A DNA stretch of 6,455 nucleotides from an uncultured Clostridia bacterium (GTDB taxonomy: Bacteria > Bacillota > Clostridia > Oscillospirales > Acutalibacteraceae): the NCBI GenBank assembly GCA_947565265.1, contig CANOFK010000073.1, positions 1 to 6,455 of the forward strand. The letters are read 5' to 3'. The notes under the pieces are model-generated. The model was given only the letters and a program-made list of their open reading frames with translations. It was not told the origin of the DNA and made no database searches. Numbering within the stretch: position 1 is the stretch's first letter; each line of letters starts with the position of its first letter. Positions 1-4,593 of the stretch are shown here, piece after piece. The position numbers were made by a program, and so were the translations under genes.

Positions 1-24
1 AACCAACCTTCCCTGCCGCTTACA

Positions 25-111
25 TCAAACCCGTAAAACTCCTGCCTTGCGCAAAACCAATTCCATCTTTTTCTCTCCTTCCTTAAGCTTTCCGGATACT
101 TCAAAACTCAT
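25..111 (-). CDS. Possible small ORF, 28 codons, unrecognised
   Basis: This is a minus-strand frame opening with ATG at 109-111 and ending with TGA at 25-27. The frame is stop-free back to 156. It would encode a Lys/Glu-rich peptide beginning MSFEVSGKLKEGEKK and ending in the hydrophobic/basic stretch MELVLRKAGVLRV. An internal ATG at 64-66 has a good Shine-Dalgarno (AAGGAG, plus 75-80, 8 nt away) and would give a 13-residue peptide. The purine-rich codons that look like a Shine-Dalgarno are also the Lys/Glu codons of the longer frame, so either signal could be accidental. I recognise no family. It could be a gene remnant, a leader peptide for a gene left of the window, or noise. Confidence 0.15.
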   Translation of the reverse strand: MSFEVSGKLKEGEKKMELVLRKAGVLRV

Positions 112-266
112 ACAATACGCCCCGCCACTTGATTTAGCTAATTCCAAATAAAATGGTCATCCTTCACCAATCAAAAAAAAATAAGTGATGTTCTTACCCA
201 ACTATCGAAACGTTCCCGTAGAAACAGCCGTCCCATCAATAGACAAAGAAAAAAGTAGCAAGTATG

Positions 267-330
267 GCCGGGTCCAGGGACGGTCTTAGTCCCTGGTGGG
301 GTCCGGGGCAAAGCCCCGGCCGCCGGAGGC
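267..330. repeat. GC-rich double-hairpin (REP-like) element
   Basis: Two perfect inverted repeats stand side by side. The first is CCAGGGAC (274-281) with GTCCCTGG (289-296), an 8-bp stem with a 7-nt loop. The second is CCGGGGC (303-309) with GCCCCGG (313-319), a 7-bp stem with an AAA loop. Each is introduced by the same GGGTCC word (at about 270 and 299), so the element looks like two diverged copies of one hairpin module. It is followed by a CCGCCGGAGG box and an A-run at 331-335. No T-run follows directly on either strand, so it is not a canonical terminator. The composition resembles multi-copy extragenic palindromes. Copy number cannot be judged from this window. Confidence 0.6.
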
Positions 331-359
331 AAAAACCCTCGCCACCAAAGCAAAACCAC

Positions 360-1073
360 TTAAAGGGGATGTTTCGCAATCGTCCCGCCGTGACGGGGGT
401 ATGTTTTGGGGGTAAAGCGCAGTTTGCGGATGACAATCAGGTTGCGCTGGCCGGCGGTAGGTAGGTGGACGGTTTTCATATCCGCCACCTCTCCGCCCAG
501 CAGTTGCAGGGCCTGGCGGGCGGCGTCCAGCTCCTCGGCCGCGCCGGGGCCCTTCATGGCCACAAAGTAACCCTTCATCTTTACCAGCGGGAGGCAGTAC
601 TCAACCAGCACCTGCAAGGGGGCAACCGCCCGGGCCGTTACAAGGTCAAAGCTTTCCCGCATGGTTTTGTCCAAACCGGCCTCCTCGGCCCGCTTGTGGA
701 CACAACTGCACGCCAGCCCCAAATGGGTACATACTTCCCCCAAAAAACGCAGCCTTTTGTTGGCCCCGTCCAAAAGCGTAACTTGCAGGTCAGGCCGGGC
801 TATCTTCAGCGGCAGGCCAGGGAACCCCGCGCCCGTGCCAACATCCAGCACCTTGGCTCCCTCTTTGGGTTTGCAAGCCGAAAGCACCGTCAGGCTGTCA
901 ACAAAGTGTTTCTCCACCACCTCCTCCGGCTGGGTAATGGCCGTAAGGTTTAGTTTCTCGTTCCAGGCCAACAGCAACTCCATGTACTGCTGGAATTGCT
1001 CCAACTGCCCAGGTGTAAGGCGGATCCCAAAGGTTTTTGCCATTGCCCCCAGCTTTTCCCGAATATCCTCCAT
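360..1073 (-). CDS. rsmG: 16S rRNA (guanine-N7)-methyltransferase RsmG (GidB)
   Basis: RsmG transfers a methyl group from SAM to N7 of the 16S rRNA guanine known as G527 in E. coli numbering. In several bacteria its loss gives low-level streptomycin resistance. The 237-residue protein has normal family length. Visible features are the N-terminal helix with LLLAWNEKLNLTAI (about 33-46) and the motif KHFVDSL (55-61). The Rossmann SAM loop VLDVGTGAGFPGLPL lies at about 75-89, the acidic ribose-binding strand VTLLD at 98-102, and VTARAVAPL at 145-153. The basic C-terminus, with KTYPRHGGTIAKHPL, is typical of the family. The ATG at 1071-1073 lies only 3 nt past the mnmG stop. The best Shine-Dalgarno (AGGAAGG, plus 1087-1093) sits inside mnmG at a long 13-nt spacing, so translation is probably coupled to mnmG. 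It is the last gene of the mnmE-mnmG-rsmG run. Confidence 0.97.
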   Translation of the reverse strand: MEDIREKLGAMAKTFGIRLTPGQLEQFQQYMELLLAWNEKLNLTAITQPEEVVEKHFVDSLTVLSACKPKEGAKVLDVGTGAGFPGLPLKIARPDLQVTLLDGANKRLRFLGEVCTHLGLACSCVHKRAEEAGLDKTMRESFDLVTARAVAPLQVLVEYCLPLVKMKGYFVAMKGPGAAEELDAARQALQLLGGEVADMKTVHLPTAGQRNLIVIRKLRFTPKTYPRHGGTIAKHPL

Positions 1074-1076
1074 CTA

Positions 1077-2969
1077 CTATTCAGCCCCTTCCTGTTTTTC
1101 CTTACCATGTGCCGACAGCCAGATCATCAGCACCGAAATATCCGCCGGGCTTACCCCCGACACCCGCCCTGCCTGGCCGATGTTGGCCGGGCGCACCTTT
1201 TCCAGCTTTTCCGCAGCCTCCAGGCGCAGGCCGGTTATCTGCTGGTAGTCTATAGATGCAGGCAGGCGCTTTCCCTCCACTCGGCGCATCTCTTCAATAT
1301 CTGCCAACTGGCGGCGGATGTAGCCCTCATACTTCAACTGTATCTCCACGCTTTCCCGTACAGCCTTTGGCAGAGGGGGACGGCCTGTATCTACCTCCTG
1401 CAAATCCTCATAGGTAAGCTGCGGGCGCTTGAGCAGGTCGCACAGCCGCACGCCCGTACTTACCGGAGATGTTTCACGTGAAACAAGAATCTCGTTTAAC
1501 CTTTCGCTGGGAGGTAAAACCGTGCTGTTCACCCGTTTCAGCTCTTCCGCCTTCTGCCGCTGCTTTGTCTGAAATTTCTCCCAGCGGCTGTCAGAGATCA
1601 ACCCCAGTTCACGGCCCATGGGGGTCAACCGCTCGTCCGCGTTGTCCTGCCGCAACACCAGCCGGTATTCCGAACGGGAGGTCATCATCCGGTAGGGGTC
1701 TGTCACCCCCTTGGTGATCAGGTCGTCGATCAGCGTGCCAATGTAGGAGGTTGAGCGGTCCAATATAAAGGCAGGCTGGCCCTTCAGCTTCCGGGCCGCG
1801 TTGATGCCCGCCACCAAACCCTGGGCGGCGGCCTCCTCATAGCCGGAACTGCCGTTAAACTGCCCCGCACCGTACAGGCCCGGATGCTCCCGGAATTCCA
1901 GGGTAGCGTCCAACTGTAAGGGGTCACAGCAGTCGTATTCAATGGCGTAGGCACTGCGCATGATCTCCGCCTTTTCCAGCCCCGGGATGGTATGGTAAAA
2001 AGCCACCTGCACCTCTTCCGGCAGGGAAGAACTCATGCCCTGCAAATACATCTCCTCTGTTTCCAACCCACAGGGCTCCAAAAACAACTGATGCCGGGCC
2101 TTGTCGGGGAAACGCACTACCTTGTCCTCAATGCTTGGGCAGTAGCGGGGGCCTACCCCCTCAATCAACCCGGCAAAAAGGGGTGAACGTTGGATGTTCT
2201 CCCGAATAACCTGGTGGGTTTCCCCATTGGTCCAACTGATATGGCACACAGCCTTATTCTCCAAAGGGGTTTCCGTGTCAAAAGAAAAGGGCACGATCTC
2301 CCCGTCCCCATGCTGTACCTCCAGGGCGGAAAGGTCAACAGAGGACTTCAGCACTCGGGCCGGGGTGCCTGTCTTAAACCGCCGCAGGGGGATGCCCAGC
2401 TCACGCAAGGCATCCGGCAAAAACGCCGCGGGGAACATCCCGTCCGGGCCGCTTTCATAGGCCACCTCCCCCACAAACACTTTGCCCCCTAAAAAAGTGC
2501 CCGTGCAAAGGATCACCGCCCCTGCCCGGTACAGGCCCCCCATGCGCGTGCGCACCTGCCAGCCACCTGCCGTGGGCTCCAGCCCCACCACTTCCCCCTG
2601 GCGCAGGGTCAGGTTTGGCTGTACCTCCAAGCGGTGTTTCATCAGCCGGGCATACTGGTTGCGGTCGATCTGGGCCCGCAGGGAGTGCACGGCCGGACCC
2701 TTGCCCAGGTTCAGCATCCGGCTCTGGATCATGCACTGGTCAGCGGCTTTCCCCATCTCGCCACCCAGGGCGTCGATCTCCCGCACCAAATGCCCCTTTG
2801 CCGTGCCCCCGATACTGGGGTTGCAGGGGCAGTTTCCCACCGCGTCCAGGTTGATACTGAACACCACCGTCCGGCAGCCCAGCCGGGCAGCGGCCAAACC
2901 GGCCTCTATCCCAGCATGGCCCGCGCCCACAACCACCACATCCACTGTACCGGCGTCATATGTTTTCAT
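1077..2969 (-). CDS. mnmG: tRNA U34 carboxymethylaminomethyl synthesis enzyme MnmG (GidA)
   Basis: MnmG is the FAD/NADH-dependent partner of MnmE. Together they add the (carboxymethyl)aminomethyl group to C5 of wobble U34 in tRNAs reading A/G-ending split-box codons. With the ATG at 2967-2969 the protein has 630 residues, the usual length. An upstream in-frame TTG (2991-2993) would add eight residues and overlap mnmE, and is less likely. The FAD Rossmann motif VVVVGAGHAGIEAG lies at about 11-24. CNPSIGG (49-55) and YCPSIEDK (276-283) carry the conserved cysteines, Cys49 and Cys277. RHQLFLEP is at 292-299, NGSSGYEEAAAQGL at 372-385 and DPYRMMTSRSEYRL at 424-437. The helical C-terminus is the part that binds MnmE and tRNA in the family. 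Residue 300 is Cys where the usual motif is LEPEG. The gap to mnmE is 8 nt. A parS palindrome is embedded at codons 495-500. Confidence 0.97.
   Translation of the reverse strand: MKTYDAGTVDVVVVGAGHAGIEAGLAAARLGCRTVVFSINLDAVGNCPCNPSIGGTAKGHLVREIDALGGEMGKAADQCMIQSRMLNLGKGPAVHSLRAQIDRNQYARLMKHRLEVQPNLTLRQGEVVGLEPTAGGWQVRTRMGGLYRAGAVILCTGTFLGGKVFVGEVAYESGPDGMFPAAFLPDALRELGIPLRRFKTGTPARVLKSSVDLSALEVQHGDGEIVPFSFDTETPLENKAVCHISWTNGETHQVIRENIQRSPLFAGLIEGVGPRYCPSIEDKVVRFPDKARHQLFLEPCGLETEEMYLQGMSSSLPEEVQVAFYHTIPGLEKAEIMRSAYAIEYDCCDPLQLDATLEFREHPGLYGAGQFNGSSGYEEAAAQGLVAGINAARKLKGQPAFILDRSTSYIGTLIDDLITKGVTDPYRMMTSRSEYRLVLRQDNADERLTPMGRELGLISDSRWEKFQTKQRQKAEELKRVNSTVLPPSERLNEILVSRETSPVSTGVRLCDLLKRPQLTYEDLQEVDTGRPPLPKAVRESVEIQLKYEGYIRRQLADIEEMRRVEGKRLPASIDYQQITGLRLEAAEKLEKVRPANIGQAGRVSGVSPADISVLMIWLSAHGKEKQEGAE
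1470..1485. other. parS: parS site (ParB/Spo0J binding) inside mnmG
   Basis: The sequence TGTTTCACGTGAAACA is a perfect 16-bp palindrome and matches the ParB/Spo0J parS consensus of Firmicutes. ParB loads on DNA at parS, slides as a CTP-dependent clamp, and with ParA and SMC organises and segregates the origin region. In the minus-strand mnmG frame the site encodes the last base of Leu495 and then Val-Ser-Arg-Glu-Thr (496-500). The DNA therefore has to serve as both a centromere-like site and protein code. Its place beside yidC, jag, mnmE, mnmG and rsmG fits an origin-proximal location. The match is exact; actual ParB binding is inferred. Confidence 0.93.
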
Positions 2970-2977
2970 AGCCACCC

Positions 2978-4345
2978 CTACTTTCCCACACAAAACTGCG
3001 CAAATACCGCATCCGCCACTTCCTCCGAAACCTTCCGGCCAGTCAACTCAAAAAGGGCCCCCAAGGCTTCTTCCACACAAACCGTAACCGCGTCCAGGGT
3101 CATACCGCCCCCTATCGCCTCCCGCCCCCGGCATAGGGCCTCCCATGCCCGTTGGGCCGCAAAGCGCTGGCGGTCGTTAAACAGTTCCCCGTCTGAAGGG
3201 TCAAAGCCGGCGGTGCCGAACAAAGCTGCCACCGCCTGCCCCAATTCCTCCAACCCTGTCCCGGCTGACGCCGAAAGGCATACCACCTGGGAGAACCCCC
3301 CACGCAGCCGCTCCACATCCAACCGGCCGGGCAGGTCAACCTTATTGACCACCGCAATGGCCGGTAGGAAAACCAGGGAATCCATCAAGGCAATATCTTC
3401 TTCCTCCAGGGGGCGGGAGCCGTCAAATACAGCCAACACCAACTGGGCCGTGGCGATCCTCTCCCTGGCCACCGCCACACCGATCTCCTCCACTGGGTCA
3501 CAGGTGGCGCGCAGGCCAGCCGTATCCGCCAAAAGCAGGGGCACCCCGCCTAAAGATACCGTTTCTTCCACCACATCCCGGGTGGTGCCCGGATAGGGGG
3601 TGACAATCGAGCGCGCCCGCCCAGCCAGCAGGTTCATCAAAGTGGACTTGCCCACATTGGGCCGGCCGGCAATTACCGTACACAGGCCCTCCCGGTAAAT
3701 CTTCCCCTTGGCAAAACCGGCCAGCAGCTCCTGCAAACTGTCCTGGCAGGCAGCCAGAACGCCATCGGTTTCGGCCGCCGTGGCCTCTTCCACATCCTCT
3801 TCCGGGAAATCCGCCCAAGCCGCTAAATGGGCGGCCAGCCCTTCCAGCCGGCCGGCGATCCCGTCGATCCGCCTGGAAAGAGCCCCGCTGCCCCCGGCCC
3901 GGGCCAAGCGGGCGGCCTCCCGCCCCCCCGCGCCGATCAACTCCATCACCGACTCTGCCTGCGCCAGATCCATCTTGCCGTTGAGGAAAGCCCGCCGGGT
4001 AAACTCCCCCGGCCCCGCCGGGACAGCGCCTGCGTCCAACGCCGCGTGCAGCACCTGGCGGGTCACATACAGCCCCCCATGGCAGGAAATCTCCAACACA
4101 TCCTCCCCTGTGTAACTCTTGGGGGCAAGGAACACCAGCGCCACGCCGTCATCCAGTTTCTCCCCTGCCGGGGTGTATATCCCCCCATAAGCCGCCGTGT
4201 AACCAGCCATCCCTTTCAGCTTTTTGCCTGAAACCGGCCGGAACAGCCGCGCCCCCACCTCTATTGCTTTCGGCCCGGATATCCGCACCACGCCGATCCC
4301 CCCCGGCGCCTGCCCGGTGGAAATAGCCGCTATTGTCGTGCCCAT
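2978..4345 (-). CDS. mnmE: tRNA modification GTPase MnmE (TrmE)
   Basis: MnmE is a dimerising GTPase that uses a folate one-carbon unit and, in complex with MnmG, modifies C5 of U34 in a group of tRNAs. The 455-residue length is normal. The N-terminal folate-binding domain begins TIAAISTGQAPGGIGVVRISG and continues through RRAFLNGKMDLAQAESV (117-133). The inserted G domain shows G1 GRPNVGKS (227-234), G2 PGTTRD (252-257), G3 DTAG (274-277), G4 NKVD (334-337) and G5 SAS (358-360). The protein ends in FCVGK, with the catalytic C-terminal Cys452 of the C(I/L/V)GK motif, so it appears fully functional. The ATG at 4343-4345 has a perfect Shine-Dalgarno AGGAGG (plus 4354-4359) at 8 nt. The base next to that Shine-Dalgarno is the last T of an intrinsic terminator, so expression depends on read-through. 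mnmG follows 8 nt downstream. Confidence 0.97.
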   Translation of the reverse strand: MGTTIAAISTGQAPGGIGVVRISGPKAIEVGARLFRPVSGKKLKGMAGYTAAYGGIYTPAGEKLDDGVALVFLAPKSYTGEDVLEISCHGGLYVTRQVLHAALDAGAVPAGPGEFTRRAFLNGKMDLAQAESVMELIGAGGREAARLARAGGSGALSRRIDGIAGRLEGLAAHLAAWADFPEEDVEEATAAETDGVLAACQDSLQELLAGFAKGKIYREGLCTVIAGRPNVGKSTLMNLLAGRARSIVTPYPGTTRDVVEETVSLGGVPLLLADTAGLRATCDPVEEIGVAVARERIATAQLVLAVFDGSRPLEEEDIALMDSLVFLPAIAVVNKVDLPGRLDVERLRGGFSQVVCLSASAGTGLEELGQAVAALFGTAGFDPSDGELFNDRQRFAAQRAWEALCRGREAIGGGMTLDAVTVCVEEALGALFELTGRKVSEEVADAVFAQFCVGK

Positions 4346-4359
4346 ATGATCTTCCTCCT

Positions 4360-4392
4360 AAAAAAAGCGGGACAGCTTTGCGCCGTCCCGCT
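4360..4392 (-). terminator. Intrinsic terminator abutting the mnmE Shine-Dalgarno
   Basis: On the minus strand AGCGGGACGGC (4392-4382) pairs with GCTGTCCCGCT (4376-4366) over 11 bp with one G-U, closing a 5-nt loop. A run of T follows (to 4360). This is a textbook Rho-independent terminator. It could end the yidC-jag transcript. However, its T-run touches the AGGAGG of mnmE, leaving no room for a promoter between terminator and start codon. It must therefore be read through, or conditionally opened, for mnmE-mnmG-rsmG to be expressed. Confidence 0.85.
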
Positions 4393-4397
4393 GGGTT

Positions 4398-4425
4398 GCT
4401 GGCCTTCATTCAGGCTGGCTTTTTT
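4398..4425 (+). terminator. Plus-strand terminator-like hairpin
   Basis: On the plus strand GCTGGCCT (4398-4405) pairs with AGGCTGGC (4412-4419) over 8 bp, two of them G-U, with a 6-nt loop, followed by six T (4420-4425). On the minus strand the two G-U pairs become A-C mismatches, so the structure favours plus-strand RNA. It would stop transcription running antisense to mnmE and towards jag. No plus-strand gene precedes it in the window, so it may only block antisense transcription, or be coincidental. The A-run it gives on the minus strand could also pair with the T-run of the neighbouring minus-strand terminator. Confidence 0.4.
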
Positions 4426-4430
4426 GAAGT

Positions 4431-4459
4431 TTGACAGGCGCCAAACACGCCCGTATACA
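4431..4459 (+). promoter_or_regulatory. Candidate plus-strand promoter, antisense to jag
   Basis: A perfect -35 hexamer TTGACA (4431-4436) is followed after 17 nt by TATACA (4454-4459). A nearby alternative -10, TACAAT, lies at 4456-4461. Transcription would run right through the leader and antisense into the 3' end of jag. It starts just past the plus-strand terminator-like hairpin. No convincing plus-strand ORF follows, so the product would be an antisense RNA. The score rests on hexamers alone and the -10 is imperfect. Confidence 0.3.
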
Positions 4460-4478
4460 ATGCCGTTATCTGCCTTTT

Positions 4479-4502
4479 CTACCCAGCAGATAACCTTCCC
4501 AT
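4479..4502 (-). CDS. Candidate leader peptide MGRLSAG before mnmE
   Basis: This seven-codon ORF has ATG at 4500-4502, stop TAG at 4479-4481, and a good Shine-Dalgarno (AAGGA, plus 4508-4512, 5 nt from ATG). Its codons include GGA, AGG, TTA and GGG. They are read by tRNA-Gly(UCC), tRNA-Arg(UCU) and tRNA-Leu(UAA), all in the MnmE/MnmG substrate class in well-studied bacteria. The ORF overlaps the 5' arm of the 9-bp stem and the proposed antiterminator strand, so a ribosome here would change the RNA fold. An ORF this short occurs easily by chance. Function is inferred. Confidence 0.25.
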   Translation of the reverse strand: MGRLSAG

Positions 4503-4541
4503 CTACTTCCTTCTTTCCTGGCCACGCGCTTTCCGCGCCAT
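4503..4541 (-). CDS. Candidate leader peptide MARKARGQERRK before mnmE
   Basis: This is a twelve-codon ORF with ATG at 4539-4541 and stop TAG at 4503-4505. The next ATG follows at once in the same frame. Its last five sense codons are CAG GAA AGA AGG AAG (Gln, Glu, Arg, Arg, Lys), all belonging to split boxes read by MnmE/MnmG-modified tRNAs. The very basic peptide has no evident Shine-Dalgarno of its own, which weakens the case. The purine-rich codons double as the Shine-Dalgarno of the following MGRLSAG frame and may exist only for that reason. Confidence 0.15.
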   Translation of the reverse strand: MARKARGQERRK

Positions 4542-4593
4542 ATACGCCGCAGCGCTTACCCAGCCTTGGCAAGAAAAATGGAGTTTTGACTAC

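Larger units (their letters stand above)
1..359. other. Intergenic region downstream of rsmG
   Basis: No recognisable gene lies here. The left part (about 1-260) is clearly more AT-rich than the coding DNA. It holds a possible 28-codon minus-strand frame (listed separately) and a run of nine A at 173-181, which reads as T9 on the minus strand. That T9 is preceded by only a 4-bp stem (193-196 with 182-185), so it is at best a weak terminator for the mnmE-mnmG-rsmG operon. The right part (about 267-330) is a GC-rich double-hairpin repeat, listed separately. The next gene to the left is outside the window. In Bacillus, noc and soj/spo0J follow rsmG, but nothing here shows whether that holds in this genome. 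Confidence 0.7.
4346..4593 (-). promoter_or_regulatory. Structured jag-mnmE spacer, candidate mnmE attenuation leader
   Basis: This 248-nt gap is by far the longest between genes of the run. On the minus strand it contains, in order, two tiny ORFs (4503-4541 and 4479-4502). Next is a perfect 9-bp stem, GTTATCTGC (4486-4494) with GCAGATAAC (4465-4473) and a 12-nt loop. A 5-bp stem GTTTG/CAAAC (about 4427-4444) and an intrinsic terminator (4360-4392) follow. The segment 4481-4490 can instead pair with 4387-4396 over ten consecutive base pairs, two of them G-U. That pairing would break both the 9-bp stem and the 5' arm of the terminator, as expected for an antiterminator. I see no T-box (AGGGTGG-type) sequence and no riboswitch I recognise. 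No convincing minus-strand promoter was found, so the mnmE mRNA may start upstream in the yidC-jag unit. Regulation is inferred from structure only. Confidence 0.5.

Noticed and set aside
173..196. T9 run preceded by TAAG/CTTA on the minus strand as the rsmG operon terminator
   Set aside because: The stem has only four canonical pairs, flanked by G-U pairs. It is too weak to call, although the T-run is notable.
465..1481. Several plus-strand frames of 160-195 codons opposite rsmG and mnmG
   Set aside because: They are antisense shadows of conserved genes, with no ribosome-binding sites or recognisable domains.
2970..2993. Upstream TTG start for mnmG giving a 638-residue protein that overlaps mnmE
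   Set aside because: The ATG at 2967-2969 gives 630 residues, the normal family length and N-terminus, and leaves an ordinary 8-nt gap after mnmE.
2634..3596. Long plus-strand frame (320 codons) opposite mnmG and mnmE
   Set aside because: It lies opposite two intact, well-recognised genes. Its translation has no domain and is Ser/Pro/Arg-rich, as expected for an antisense shadow in GC-rich DNA.
4346..4593. T-box or known riboswitch in the mnmE leader
   Set aside because: I see no T-box core sequence and no conserved riboswitch motif. The leader has alternative helices but no known aptamer signature by eye.
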